This document shows, piece by piece, positions 7,788-19,566 of a stretch of 64,000 bases of DNA (the first letter of the stretch is position 1; the number at the start of each line of letters is the position of its first letter). The notes under the pieces were generated by a model that did no database searches, was not told the origin of the DNA, and saw nothing but the letters and a program-made list of their open reading frames with translations. Origin of the DNA: Chloroflexota bacterium. GTDB lineage: Bacteria; Chloroflexota; Anaerolineae; Caldilineales; Caldilineaceae. The stretch lies in contig BOKO01000008.1 of the NCBI GenBank assembly GCA_016861025.1, positions 1-64,000 of the forward strand. The letters run 5' to 3'. The position numbers were made by a program, and so were the translations under genes.

Positions 7788-9098
7788 TCACCCTGCCCCG
7801 CGCCGCAACGAGACAAACCCACCTGGTCGCGATGCGTCCCACTCCTCGATCACGATCTCCTGCTGGACAAGGCGGGCGATCTCTGGGCGCTTGTGCTGCG
7901 AACGCCGCCAGAAAAAGCGGCCAGGCTGCCCAGGTTTGGGGTCCGGCCCGATGGTCGTCACGTCGGCGATGCGCATTTGCGTCGGCTCCAGATCGAGCGC
8001 CGCCACCAGCGCACGTCGATTGCCCGCCGCGCCGGCATGGACAATGCCGCGCAACCTGCCCCAGACCAGGACATCGCCGTCACTGATCACCTCCGCCCCG
8101 GGATTAATGTCGCCGATCACCAGGATGCTCTCGCTGCGGCGCAGCCTATGTCCAGAGCGCAGATAGCCTCTATAAACGAAGTAGCCGCCGTCTTCGGTTC
8201 CTCTCCCAGCAACATTGCTTGTCGCCGTTGTTGCCGCTGCCACGGCGGCGCCCTCTGGCGACTCGAGGGTGACAGTCATGCCAACCGCCAGTGCAGCCTG
8301 AAAGGTGCGTTCGGAGGACGTGCGCACGACGCCGAGCCTCATCTCGTGCTTTGCGAGGACATTGGCGAATTGTTGAAGTTCATCCTCGATCACCGGGCGC
8401 GAGCCGACATCGAGCGCTACACTGCTGTTGCGGAAGAAAGTGGCGGACTGGTCGAGCCGCTCTTTCAGCGCGCTGATCACCTCGCCCCAGGCGCCTCTGC
8501 CGATCTCAATCGCAACGCCGTCGCTGCGGCCGCGGATGTTGAGAAGCTGGTTGGCGACCACCGCGCTGCGCTCATCGGGAGCTTCACTGGTTGGTTCCGT
8601 CTGAACAGGCGCTGCCTGCGGTGTTGGGCTTTGTGCGGTTGGTTGCGGCTCGATCGCTTCCGAAGCAGGCGCAGGCGTCTCCTTTTTGGTCGGTGCAGGC
8701 TCGCGTTCGGATACTGAAGGTTGTTGCAAAAAAGGCGGCAGATCCATCGGAGACGCCCCAGTGCTGCGTCGCGCCGACCAGACCAATGGTTCGCCTGGCA
8801 GCACAGTGCGCGCTGTGCGATCCATTGTATCTGGCTGACCTGACGGAGTCACGGCGGGTGCGGACGGCTGCGGCGCAAACAAAGCGCTGGTTGACGCCGC
8901 CGGTGAACCGTCCAGCGCAGCGTGAAGATTCTCTTTTGCAAGAGTGGCGGCTGTCAGATTTTCGGAGGGCGTGACGACTGTCACATCATCGAGCAGATCG
9001 GCGACGCGCGTGTGAAGCTCGGCGGCGCCGTTGATATGGGCTGCGTCGGCGACATCGAGTGTGTCGGTGCGTTCTTCGATCTTGACCGGTTCGCTCAT
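7788..9098 (-). CDS. minC: MinC-like septum inhibitor with very long N-terminal extension
   Basis: 436 aa, about twice the usual MinC length. Residues 1-175 are low-complexity (Pro/Ala/Glu/Thr-rich) with no recognisable fold. A MinC N-like region follows (about 185-285), then the C-terminal right-handed beta-helix domain: YLRSGHRLRRSESILVIGD, then GDVLVWGRLRGIVHAG and ALDLEPTQMRIAD, which match the MinD-binding part of MinC. The C-terminal tail is also longer than usual. AAGGAGAG lies 5 nt before the ATG. Its position directly upstream of minD supports the call. Confidence 0.85.
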   Translation of the reverse strand: MSEPVKIEERTDTLDVADAAHINGAAELHTRVADLLDDVTVVTPSENLTAATLAKENLHAALDGSPAASTSALFAPQPSAPAVTPSGQPDTMDRTARTVLPGEPLVWSARRSTGASPMDLPPFLQQPSVSEREPAPTKKETPAPASEAIEPQPTAQSPTPQAAPVQTEPTSEAPDERSAVVANQLLNIRGRSDGVAIEIGRGAWGEVISALKERLDQSATFFRNSSVALDVGSRPVIEDELQQFANVLAKHEMRLGVVRTSSERTFQAALAVGMTVTLESPEGAAVAAATTATSNVAGRGTEDGGYFVYRGYLRSGHRLRRSESILVIGDINPGAEVISDGDVLVWGRLRGIVHAGAAGNRRALVAALDLEPTQMRIADVTTIGPDPKPGQPGRFFWRRSQHKRPEIARLVQQEIVIEEWDASRPGGFVSLRRGAG

Positions 9099-9108
9099 GC
9101 GCTCTCCT

Positions 9109-11289
9109 TTACGGCTGCGCCGCCGTGCTCTGTGGTCGCGGCGATATTTCGGTGAAATACGCCTCCAAAATTTTCTGCGTCACCGGCGCCGCCACCGCTG
9201 AACCTTCGCCGCCATCGTAAACAAAGGTCACGATGGCGATCTCCGGGTTGTCGTAAGGGGCGAAGGCGCTGAACCAGGCATGGAACGGTAGGAAGCCTTT
9301 TTCATCGCGACGACAATCGCGCTCCTCTGGAATATACTCACAGAACTCAGCAGTGCCGGTCTTGCCGGCCACTTCGACGCCCGGCACACGCGCCACCCGT
9401 CCTGTGCCATAGTCGGAATTGACCACTTCCCACATGCCGCGACGGATGTATTCCATATCTTCTTTTGAGATTGGCAGCTCGCGCTTGATCTCTGGTTCAA
9501 AGTCCTTCTGGACGCCGCCGTTGGCATCGGTCATGTGATGCACGACTTTGGGCACGTAAAGCGTGCCGCCATTGGCGATCGCGGCTGTTTCGACCAATAC
9601 TTGCATCGGCGTCGAGAGCACGTAGCCCTGCCCGATGGACATATTGTAGCTGTCGCCCGTTGTCCAGGGTTCGGCAAAGAGTTGGCGTTTCCACTGATCG
9701 GTCGGCACCAGAGAGGTCACTTCGCCGGGCAGGTCGATCCCCGTCGTCTCGCCGAATCCGAAAAGCTCCGTCCACTTGCTCAGCAGTTGGTGCCCCAGTC
9801 CCTGAAACTGATCGAGGTAGCCGCCGCCGAGATAATAAAAGAAAATGTCGTTTGAAAGCGCCAACGCACTGACAACATTCATGCGCCCGTGAACGATGCC
9901 GTATTTGTGGTTCCAACTCACAAATTCCTGCGCCTGCGAGCGATCGTCGGGGAAATAGCGATTGGGCAGGTAGATCGGCCCCGAATCGACCACGACCGTC
10001 TGCGGCGTGATGACGCCCTCCGCCAATCCGGCCGCCGATGTCACCATCTTAAAGACCGAGCCGGGTGGATAGAGGCCGCCGATGGCGTAGTTGATCAGCG
10101 GACGGCGCTCGTCCTGTTCAAGCTTCAGATAATCTTCGCCGATGCGTTCGGCGAAGATGTTGTTGTCGTAGGAAGGCAGGCTGACCATGCCCAACACAGC
10201 GCCGTTTTGTGGATTCATCGCCACGGTGACGCCCCACGGCGCATCGACTTCATCCATCATCTCTTGCAGCGCATCGCGCATCACCGTTTGCAGACGGCGG
10301 TCGATATTGAGGTGCAGGTTCAGCCCTGGAACCGGCTCGATGACAGGCCCAACGGTGCGCACGTCCACGCCGAGGATATTGCGTTCGGAATAGCGCACGC
10401 CCGGTTCGCCGCGCAGCTCGCGCTGATAGGTGTATTCGAGGCCGTTCAAGCCCACCTTTTCATTCGGGTTGGTGTAGCCGGCGGCTCGGTAATTCTCCGC
10501 CGCAAACGCCGGAATCGGGCCCATGAAGCCGAGCACGTGGCTCAGCAGGTCGCCGTAAATGTATTCGCGCACCGGAACCTGCGTCACGCGTACGGCCGGA
10601 ATGCGAAAGCTGTCTTCGGAAATCTCAAACGCACGCGTGCGATCGACGCCATCAAGAATCGGCACTGGGTCCGAGGCGCTGCCCATGCTCTGGATGGCGA
10701 CGGTGCGCTTGACAAGCGCGACCAGACCTTCCAGCGGCAGCGGCTGGTCGAGATCGGGCAGGTAGACCTTGCGTGGTTCAGCCATTGTCAGGCGCCCATC
10801 CTCCATCACCGGCGTGACGAAGGCTGGTTCGCTCAAAAAGGAAATGGGCACATTGACGCGCTGCACCGTACGGATAAAGTCATCGTAGCCCAGCTTGTTG
10901 AAGAGGATCGCCGCCATACGCAGCGCAACATCCGGATCGCTGTCGGCGCGCAAGATGCGCAGCACCTTCTCGATCTCCACCGCCTCCTCGTCGATATCTT
11001 CTGTGTCGAGATCGTCGAACGGCAGGTCTTCGGGCACAAGCGCCACCTCGAAGCTGGGGCGATTGCGCACCAGAATGGTGCCGTTGCGGTCGTAGATGAT
11101 GCCACGCGGGGCGGGCGTCTCCATGCGCAGCAACCGATTGCGATTGGCAAGCGTTTCATAGCGCTCGTTCTGGATGACCTGCAACTCAAACATCCTGGCG
11201 ACCATGACCACAAAGACGATCACGATCCCCAGGCGAAAGACCACCATTGTTAATGTTGCTGTGTCGCGTCCGGTGCGTTCCTCGAACAT
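9109..11289 (-). CDS. mrdA: penicillin-binding protein 2 (class B PBP)
   Basis: 726 aa from the ATG at 11289; a GTG at 11313 is an alternative. One N-terminal membrane helix (about residues 12-33) and a PBP dimer domain (PRGIIYDRNGTILV) precede a transpeptidase domain with Ser411-x-x-Lys414 (PGSVFKM), SND near 478 and KTGT near 642. It cross-links peptidoglycan during cell elongation as partner of RodA. It lies between mreD and minC in the shape-determination block, 46 bp after mreD and 10 bp before minC. Confidence 0.95.
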   Translation of the reverse strand: MFEERTGRDTATLTMVVFRLGIVIVFVVMVARMFELQVIQNERYETLANRNRLLRMETPAPRGIIYDRNGTILVRNRPSFEVALVPEDLPFDDLDTEDIDEEAVEIEKVLRILRADSDPDVALRMAAILFNKLGYDDFIRTVQRVNVPISFLSEPAFVTPVMEDGRLTMAEPRKVYLPDLDQPLPLEGLVALVKRTVAIQSMGSASDPVPILDGVDRTRAFEISEDSFRIPAVRVTQVPVREYIYGDLLSHVLGFMGPIPAFAAENYRAAGYTNPNEKVGLNGLEYTYQRELRGEPGVRYSERNILGVDVRTVGPVIEPVPGLNLHLNIDRRLQTVMRDALQEMMDEVDAPWGVTVAMNPQNGAVLGMVSLPSYDNNIFAERIGEDYLKLEQDERRPLINYAIGGLYPPGSVFKMVTSAAGLAEGVITPQTVVVDSGPIYLPNRYFPDDRSQAQEFVSWNHKYGIVHGRMNVVSALALSNDIFFYYLGGGYLDQFQGLGHQLLSKWTELFGFGETTGIDLPGEVTSLVPTDQWKRQLFAEPWTTGDSYNMSIGQGYVLSTPMQVLVETAAIANGGTLYVPKVVHHMTDANGGVQKDFEPEIKRELPISKEDMEYIRRGMWEVVNSDYGTGRVARVPGVEVAGKTGTAEFCEYIPEERDCRRDEKGFLPFHAWFSAFAPYDNPEIAIVTFVYDGGEGSAVAAPVTQKILEAYFTEISPRPQSTAAQP

Positions 11290-11334
11290 ACTCTCTCGAC
11301 CGCCTCTTTCCACACAGATGGTGAAAAGAGCGTG

Positions 11335-11850
11335 CTACAAATCCTGGCTCTCGGGAAGGCGATTCAGAAAAGGCAGAGCCAGAAACATCAGCGCCGTATT
11401 ATACACTGTGACGGGCAACACAATATCGCGAATGGTTTCAGCGATCGGCAGCCGCAGGGTGGACGCTCCTAGCACCTCCAACACCCCCAGCGTCGCAAGG
11501 TAGACAGCCGCGTAGATTAGCGTGCCCAACGCCGCCGCCGAGAGCGGAACCAGGATGTTGAAGCGCGAAAAAGGGCGATGCCCCAGGCTGGCGACAAGCG
11601 CGCTTGCCATCAGCGCCAGACTTGACGCACCAAAGGGACCGCCGCTGAAGAGATCGAGGCCAATGCCGGCGATGAAAGCCCATAGCACGCCGGGACGGGC
11701 GCCATAGACGAGCGCTCCGATCACCACCATCAACAGCACCAGGTCTGGTTTCACTCCCGCAACCTTGAAGCGCGCCACCGTCGTCGATTGCAGCAAAGCC
11801 AGGAACAGCAGCAGCGGCCCCATCAAATAATAGAGCGCGCCTCGGTTCAT
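11335..11850 (-). CDS. mreD: rod shape-determining protein MreD
   Basis: 171 aa, five to six hydrophobic segments, the usual MreD size. The segment PDLVLLMVVIGALVYGARPG and the following GIGLDLFSGGPFG match the family. It acts with MreB, MreC, RodA and PBP2 in the elongasome. Its start overlaps the end of mreC by 4 bp (ATGA), indicating translational coupling. Confidence 0.93.
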   Translation of the reverse strand: MNRGALYYLMGPLLLFLALLQSTTVARFKVAGVKPDLVLLMVVIGALVYGARPGVLWAFIAGIGLDLFSGGPFGASSLALMASALVASLGHRPFSRFNILVPLSAAALGTLIYAAVYLATLGVLEVLGASTLRLPIAETIRDIVLPVTVYNTALMFLALPFLNRLPESQDL

Positions 11851-12779
11851 GGCGTCGTCTCCTGCGCACTGTCGCCTTCTGCGGCGGGCGCGGTCGCCTG
11901 CGCCGGCTGTTGGAGCAGGAACTCCGGCAGCGCCTCACTCGGCTCGAAGTTGGTGATGACCATGACCAGCTCCAGGCTGCCAAAGTCTACAGCGGGACGA
12001 ATATTGGCGGTTTGGAAGACGGCGTTTGGCTGCGACTCGATCGATTCGATTGTCCCGATCGCCAATCCTTTCGGGAATTTACCGCCCAAACCCGAACTCA
12101 GCACCGCTTCCCCAACCTCGAACGTCGGCCCTTGTGGGATGAAGTCCATGATCAGGCGGCCGCGGGCGCCACCACGCACAATGCCGTTGAGCCGGCTGTC
12201 AGCCATCAACCCACTGGCGGAACTGCTCGGATCGGTGAGCAGCAGCACTTTGGCGTTGTTCTCGGTTACATCGCTGATGCGACCAACCAGACCCTGGTCA
12301 GTTACGACCGGCATGCCGGTGCGAATGCCGTGCACCGCCCCGAGATCGATCAGGATCGTGTCGATGAAGTTGGTGCTCTCCTCGCCGATGACGCGCGCAA
12401 CAATTTGGGCGCCGCGCAGCTCGAGGCGCGGGCGCAACTGCGCAAAATCGAGCAGCGCGCGCAATTGCTCGTTCTCTTTCTCCACCTCGCGCAACGTTTC
12501 GATTTCAGCCTCAAGCTGACGCGCGCGCGTCTCCAATGCCGCATACTCCTGTTCGATTGTGCGGATGCGCATCACCGACGTTACAAGACGGTTGATGCTT
12601 GTCGTAACGTCGGTGGCGCTCAGTTGCGCGGGCGCGGTCAATTGAGTGATCAGATTTTGCGCCGGCTGCAGGTTGCCGGAGATTTGCAGCGCCATCAAGA
12701 GCAGGGCGGCCAGCGTCAGCAGCCCGACGCGGACACCCAAATCGCTGAAACTGCGAGGTCGTCGTTCAGTGCTACGCAT
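11847..12779 (-). CDS. mreC: rod shape-determining protein MreC
   Basis: 310 aa. A cytoplasmic N-terminus and one membrane helix (about residues 17-32) are followed by a coiled coil (EQEYAALETRARQLEAEIET region) and the beta-domain with GLVGRISDVTENNAKVLLLTD, diagnostic for MreC. It links cytoplasmic MreB to periplasmic PBP2. The C-terminal 25 residues are Ala/Thr/Gln-rich. It lies between mreB (27 bp upstream) and mreD (4-bp overlap). Confidence 0.94.
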   Translation of the reverse strand: MRSTERRPRSFSDLGVRVGLLTLAALLLMALQISGNLQPAQNLITQLTAPAQLSATDVTTSINRLVTSVMRIRTIEQEYAALETRARQLEAEIETLREVEKENEQLRALLDFAQLRPRLELRGAQIVARVIGEESTNFIDTILIDLGAVHGIRTGMPVVTDQGLVGRISDVTENNAKVLLLTDPSSSASGLMADSRLNGIVRGGARGRLIMDFIPQGPTFEVGEAVLSSGLGGKFPKGLAIGTIESIESQPNAVFQTANIRPAVDFGSLELVMVITNFEPSEALPEFLLQQPAQATAPAAEGDSAQETTP

Positions 12780-12806
12780 AAGAAACGAATGAGTCCGTGA
12801 ACAACG

Positions 12807-13874
<1,068 letters not shown>

Positions 13875-13964
13875 GCTTGACAGTTCCCCTCAGTTGACTC
13901 GATATAGTCACAACTCAACACTTCCACCTCATCACATCCGTTATCATAACGAAAAGCACACTTG

Positions 13965-13973
13965 AGTATATCA
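13965..13973 (-). promoter_or_regulatory. extended -10 promoter for mreB
   Basis: On the minus strand TGA-TATACT (13973-13965) is an extended -10 element. Transcription would begin near 13958, giving a leader of about 85 nt before the mreB GTG. Confidence 0.5.
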
Positions 13974-14033
13974 CAGCAACACAAGCGCCAAAAAAGCCCT
14001 TACAAAGTTATATCAATTCACTTGTCGCCATCG

Positions 14034-14039
14034 TATAAT
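14034..14039 (+). promoter_or_regulatory. TATAAT -10 box for tilS (possibly leaderless)
   Basis: A perfect TATAAT ends 6 nt before the in-frame GTG at 14046 and 12 nt before the ATG at 14052. Transcription should start at or next to the start codon, and no Shine-Dalgarno fits between. The -35 region is weak. Confidence 0.5.
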
Positions 14040-14051
14040 GGCGTCGTGAAA

Positions 14052-15623
14052 ATGTCATCCAGACAATCGTCCTCCGCAGAGGATTCGCTGGTCGAGTTGC
14101 TCGTCCAGGCTCAACAACGCCATAGCTTGTTTCCGCCACCGTCGGCGCAGCGCCAGCCAGTTGTTGTGGCCGTGAGCGGCGGCGTCGATAGCGTTGTGCT
14201 TTTGCATCTTCTTGCGCAAGTAGTGGGGATTTGGCAATTGGAATTGCACGTTGCCCATGTTGATCACGCATTACGCCCCACCTCCACCGCCGACGCTGCA
14301 TTCGTACGCGCTCTGGCTGAGCAAATGTCGCTGCCTTTCCACACAACCCGGCTCGACGCCGTCGCATTGCGCACCGCCTCCGATGGCCTTGAAGCGGCGG
14401 CGCGACATGCGCGCTATCGCTTCTTGTGCGCAACCGCCTTGAACGTCACGCCTGCCGAGATGGTTCCCGTATTGGCTGTGGCGCATCATGCCGACGACCA
14501 GGCGGAGACGGTGCTATTGCGGCTGGCGCAGGGGAGTGGATTGCGCGGGCTGGGCGCAATGCGGCCCATTTCCACTATCGACGATTCGGCGTTGGCATCG
14601 CGCCCCGTGCGCGTCGTGCGCCCGCTGTTGGCTGCCCGTCGCAACGAGATCGTGGCGTATGCCCGTCGTCATGGGCTGGCATGGCGCGAGGATGAGAGCA
14701 ACCAGGATGAAACGCATCCTCGCAATCTGGTGCGCCATCAGGTGTTGCCGCTGTTGGCGCGCATCAACCCGCAGATTGTCGCAACGCTGGCGCGCACCGC
14801 CGATCTGCTGGCTGAGGAAAGCGACCGGCTGGAGGCTTATGATGCGCGCGCGCTGCGTGAAAGTATTGTGATGCAAGATCAAGAGCGCATCGTGCTGCGT
14901 CTGGCGCGGCTTCAGCGGCTGGCGGCGAGCGAAGTGCGCAGTGTGTTGCGCCTGGCGCTAACGACGCTTGACGCCGATGTGCGCGCTATCGGTTCGCAGC
15001 AGCTTGCCGCGCTGGCTTTGTCCACAGTAGAGACGACGCAACGCTCAGGGCCGCATCCACTGGCAGGAGGGATGGCATGGAGTGTTGTCGCGCTGCCCGA
15101 CGAAGGATTGGCGTTGGCGTTGCACCGCCGATATGCGTTGCCGCTGCCGCCCTCTACGCCGTGGTTCGATGACGCCAACCGACAGAGCGGGGCGATCGCA
15201 GTGCCCAGGAGCGGCGCTGTGACGCTCGGCGGTTGGCGGCTAGAGTGCGCAGTGCTCAATCGCACGCAACTGGCGGAAGCATGGCGGGAGAATCTAGATC
15301 GTTGGACTGTGTATATCGACGCCGATGTCGCAACAGCAGCCGTGTTGGCGCCACCACAGCCTGCGCAGAAGATCGACCCGCTTGGCATGGCTGGCCGGCG
15401 CAAGTCCCTCGGCGACCTCTTCACCGACGCCCGCATCGAGCCTGGCTTGCGCCGCGGTTGGCCCGTGCTGCTCGATGCGAAAGATGGGCGCGTATTGTGG
15501 GTGTGCGGGCTGGCGCAATCACACGCAACGCGCATCACAGATGCAACGCGTTTGGTGTGGCTGCTACGATGGCGCAGCAACGCAGAAATCAGCACCCATC
15601 CAACAACAAAAAAGGAGCTTTGA
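14052..15623 (+). CDS. tilS: tRNA(Ile)-lysidine synthase
   Basis: 523 aa from the ATG at 14052; GTG 14046 is an alternative. N-type ATP pyrophosphatase with the PP-loop SGGVDS (VVVAVSGGVDSVVLLHLL), the later HHADDQAETVLLRLAQGSG and the GLGAMRP segment. A C-terminal domain contains GRRKSLGDLFTDARI, the TilS-C motif. It converts C34 of tRNA-Ile(CAU) to lysidine using Lys and ATP. It ends 4 bp before the ybaK-like gene, so the two are probably co-transcribed. Confidence 0.94.
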   Translation: MSSRQSSSAEDSLVELLVQAQQRHSLFPPPSAQRQPVVVAVSGGVDSVVLLHLLAQVVGIWQLELHVAHVDHALRPTSTADAAFVRALAEQMSLPFHTTRLDAVALRTASDGLEAAARHARYRFLCATALNVTPAEMVPVLAVAHHADDQAETVLLRLAQGSGLRGLGAMRPISTIDDSALASRPVRVVRPLLAARRNEIVAYARRHGLAWREDESNQDETHPRNLVRHQVLPLLARINPQIVATLARTADLLAEESDRLEAYDARALRESIVMQDQERIVLRLARLQRLAASEVRSVLRLALTTLDADVRAIGSQQLAALALSTVETTQRSGPHPLAGGMAWSVVALPDEGLALALHRRYALPLPPSTPWFDDANRQSGAIAVPRSGAVTLGGWRLECAVLNRTQLAEAWRENLDRWTVYIDADVATAAVLAPPQPAQKIDPLGMAGRRKSLGDLFTDARIEPGLRRGWPVLLDAKDGRVLWVCGLAQSHATRITDATRLVWLLRWRSNAEISTHPTTKKEL

Positions 15624-15627
15624 CCTC

Positions 15628-16137
15628 ATGAACTCTCTACGCACGCCGACGGATTTGCAGCGCTTTCTCGACGAGAACCAGATTCAAGCCAGGCTGCTCC
15701 CCGACATCGGCCATACACCGACGGTGCCGGCGGCGGCGCTGGCGCTTGGCGTAGAGCCAGAGCAGATCATCAAGACGCTGTTGTTTCTCGTCGAGCGGCC
15801 CGATCAGGAGACAGCGATGCCTGTGGTTGTGATCAGCCACGGCGAACGTCGCGTCGACAAGGGCGCGCTGGCGAAGCGCTTCGGCGTCAGCAAGAAGCGC
15901 GTCACGCTTGCCCCGGCGGACGTTGTGCTGGCGACGCTCGGCTATCCGGCGGGCGGCGTCCCACCCTTTGGGCATGTTGCGCCACTGCCGACCGTCGTGG
16001 ACGCAAGCATCGAGACAACCGCCTCGCGCTTCGACGGCGTGATCTTTGGCGGCGGCGGCGATGACCGCACGATGCTGCAATTGACGGTGACGGAGTTGCT
16101 GCGCGTGACGGCGGCGGAGGTGCTGCCGGTGAGTTGA
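15628..16137 (+). CDS. YbaK/EbsC-type aminoacyl-tRNA deacylase
   Basis: 169 aa. AAAGGAG precedes the ATG at 15628. YbaK/ProRS-editing domain: an early HTPTVPAAALALGVEPEQI, a VVISHGERRVDKGALAKRFG segment with a central Lys, then GYPAGGVPPFGH and the final FGGGGDDRTMLQL. Such proteins hydrolyse mischarged tRNAs (for example Cys-tRNA-Pro) in trans. The position after tilS links two tRNA-quality functions. Confidence 0.88.
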   Translation: MNSLRTPTDLQRFLDENQIQARLLPDIGHTPTVPAAALALGVEPEQIIKTLLFLVERPDQETAMPVVVISHGERRVDKGALAKRFGVSKKRVTLAPADVVLATLGYPAGGVPPFGHVAPLPTVVDASIETTASRFDGVIFGGGGDDRTMLQLTVTELLRVTAAEVLPVS

Positions 16138-16209
16138 TCGGGCGGACGCATAGTTATTACACTGCAACCGCGAGCTACAACGAGGTGATAGCTGCAATGA
16201 ACAATCTGC

Positions 16210-16215
16210 TATAAT
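16210..16215 (+). promoter_or_regulatory. extended -10 promoter for the DNRLRE protein
   Basis: TGC-TATAAT (16207-16215) is a perfect extended -10 and gives a leader of about 100 nt before the ATG at 16322. The rest of the 184-bp gap after the deacylase gene shows nothing else clear. Confidence 0.55.
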
Positions 16216-16321
16216 GAGGTTGTTCCCTGACGCACCAGCGCAAACACCGCTTTGCTTGTCTATTACAATCCATGACGTTTCAGGAACGATGAGCCTACAC
16301 TTGTCAAAGGAGCAAAATTCA

Positions 16322-18160
16322 ATGTTCCGACAACCATCACATCGTCGACGGTCCGCCAGCAATTTCACCTCCCTCTGGATTCGCCTGGGCGCCGTGCTGG
16401 TTCTCGTATTGGCGGCGACGCCTTTTTCGCCTGTGCGTGCACAAGACGGTGCAACTCAACCCGACACCCCGTTGACCGTGTTGATTGCGGAACTGGAGAC
16501 CGCCCCCCGCCTGACGCTGGCGCCGGTTCTGGAAGACGCAACACTTCCTCTCGGCATGACCATCGAAGAACTGGCGCAGATGCCCGACCGTACAAAATTC
16601 GCTCTTCTCGACTACGAGGTCAACGGCGATTCGATTCTTGCGCGTGTGCAGTTGCCGGCAAGTCAGACAACATTTATTGCATCTGGTCAGCCAAATACAA
16701 ACTTTGCTGGCGGCAGCACGATCGATCTGGGTTGGGATCAGCGCGCATACAACGCCATGCGTATCCTGATCCAGTTTGATCTCGGCGCGCTGCCCGCCAA
16801 TGCCAGCATCCGAAGTGCAACGTTTTACGCCTATCAATCCTACATCAACCCACCGGGCGATGGGCAGGGGATGGATTTTCGAGCACAGTTTATGCAGCAA
16901 TCCTGGAGCGCCAGCAGCGTCACCTGGAACAACGCCAATTATCTTGGCGGGCAATCGTTGCCGCTCGGAACGTTGCCGCCGGTGATCGGTTGGATCAGTG
17001 GTGGCGCCACCGAAGCAGTCAATGCCTGGCGTAGTGGTCAACCTAACAACGGGCTGCTCATCACTGGTGACGAGACGCCCGCGCGCGGGCGGTGGAGACA
17101 ACTGAGCTCGCGGGCGATTCCGCAACTGGCGCCCTATCTACTGGTTGAATATGAGCAGGGTAGCTGCGACACGCAGCCGCCGATCGCTACAATGAACGCA
17201 TTGCCAAGCTTTGAGCCGAGCGAATTCAGGGTCGAGTGGTCAGCCTTTGACCCCGATCAACCCGGATGTCGGGCGAGCGGCGTCGCCTGGTACAACGTGC
17301 GCTATCGCATCAACGGCGGCGAGTGGGTGAACTGGAAAAACCAGAGCACGGCGACCTCGCAACATTTCAAAGGGTGGGCGCCAAATAACTCGCTCGTTGA
17401 GATTCAGGTTCAGGCGCAGGATCACGCCGGCAACCTCGGCGCATGGAGCGCAGCGGTTTCCACGCGTATCGACTCCGAGCCGCCGGTGGCGTCGGTCAAT
17501 CCGCTGCCGCCTTACACCGCCACGCCGACCTTCTTGATCACCTGGTCGGGCACAGACAATCTCTCCGGCATCGACTACTACAACTTGCAGATGACCAAGA
17601 ACGGCGGCCCGTGGGTTGATCTGTTGACGCGCACGAACACCACCTCCTATCAGATCACTGGGCAGCAGGGCGACGTCTTTGGCTTTCGCGTGCAGGCGGT
17701 CGATCGCGTCGGCAACGTGCAGCCGTGGAGCCCAAACGCGCAGGCGACGACGACCATCTTCGGTTTCCCGATCGCCACGATGAACCCGATCAACCCGCCG
17801 ATCATCAAACCCTTCTCGCCGGTCAAAGATCGATTCTTGCTTAGTTGGCGTCCAGAGACCGCGCCCGGCACGCAGATCATCCAGTATGAGGTGCGCTACC
17901 GCTACACCAACTTCAGCGGCGGCTCCACCGGCTGGACAACCTGGCGCTTTCTGACCGGTTCGCCGCCGCCCGCCAGCGCCGAGTTCCCCTTTACATCGAT
18001 GGGTATGGGCAATGGCGTCTATGATTTCTACGTGCTGGCGACCAACAGCATGGGCCAAACTCAGCCCTTCGAGCCAAACAGTGGGCGCGGCGCCTCGGCC
18101 ATCGTCGACCTCGACGACGTGATCCAGCCGCAAGCGTATATGCCGATCATGGCGCGTTGA
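16322..18160 (+). CDS. secreted DNRLRE-domain protein with fibronectin-like modules
   Basis: 612 aa from the ATG at 16322, chosen because AAAGGAG lies upstream and a signal peptide follows (SLWIRLGAVLVLVLAATPF, cut near PVRAQ). Residues 110-290 resemble the DNRLRE/disaggregatase-related domain: NTNFAGGSTIDLGWDQRAYN, then a beta-rich core with SWSASSVTWNNAN. Three beta-sandwich repeats of about 100 aa follow, each with a W(S/T)xxD pattern, as in fibronectin type III-like modules. It ends with a short hydrophobic QAYMPIMAR tail common in Chloroflexota surface proteins. Probably an extracellular adhesive or carbohydrate-interacting protein. Confidence 0.75.
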   Translation: MFRQPSHRRRSASNFTSLWIRLGAVLVLVLAATPFSPVRAQDGATQPDTPLTVLIAELETAPRLTLAPVLEDATLPLGMTIEELAQMPDRTKFALLDYEVNGDSILARVQLPASQTTFIASGQPNTNFAGGSTIDLGWDQRAYNAMRILIQFDLGALPANASIRSATFYAYQSYINPPGDGQGMDFRAQFMQQSWSASSVTWNNANYLGGQSLPLGTLPPVIGWISGGATEAVNAWRSGQPNNGLLITGDETPARGRWRQLSSRAIPQLAPYLLVEYEQGSCDTQPPIATMNALPSFEPSEFRVEWSAFDPDQPGCRASGVAWYNVRYRINGGEWVNWKNQSTATSQHFKGWAPNNSLVEIQVQAQDHAGNLGAWSAAVSTRIDSEPPVASVNPLPPYTATPTFLITWSGTDNLSGIDYYNLQMTKNGGPWVDLLTRTNTTSYQITGQQGDVFGFRVQAVDRVGNVQPWSPNAQATTTIFGFPIATMNPINPPIIKPFSPVKDRFLLSWRPETAPGTQIIQYEVRYRYTNFSGGSTGWTTWRFLTGSPPPASAEFPFTSMGMGNGVYDFYVLATNSMGQTQPFEPNSGRGASAIVDLDDVIQPQAYMPIMAR

Positions 18161-18166
18161 GGAAAG

Positions 18167-18235
18167 TTGCGTGTTTCGTGTTGCGTGGTGCGTGTGAACG
18201 TCCCGACGATGGAGCACGCAACAAGAAACACGCAG
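18167..18235. repeat. inverted repeat element, TGCGTGTTTCGTG type
   Basis: Arms 18167-18187 and 18215-18235 match in 20 of 21 positions as inverted repeats. The right side continues as GCACGCACCACGCACCA. It begins 6 bp after a stop codon and ends 22 bp before the aroC -10 box. Same type as the element at 43050-43129. Confidence 0.7.
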
Positions 18236-18257
18236 CACGCACCACGCACCACTATGC

Positions 18258-18263
18258 TATAAT
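18258..18263 (+). promoter_or_regulatory. extended -10 for aroC (possibly leaderless)
   Basis: TGC-TATAAT (18255-18263) ends 8 nt before the aroC ATG (18272), so transcription should start at the start codon. There is no room for a Shine-Dalgarno. Confidence 0.55.
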
Positions 18264-18271
18264 CGCGTCCT

Positions 18272-19519
<1,248 letters not shown>

Positions 19520-19566
19520 TTCGCACCGCCATGTCACGCCCATGCCGTCCCCACAATCCCGCCGCC

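Noticed and set aside
9889..11253. 454-aa plus-strand frame opposite PBP2
   Set aside because: Strong class B PBP motifs are on the minus strand; the plus frame is His/Arg-rich antisense with no recognisable domain.
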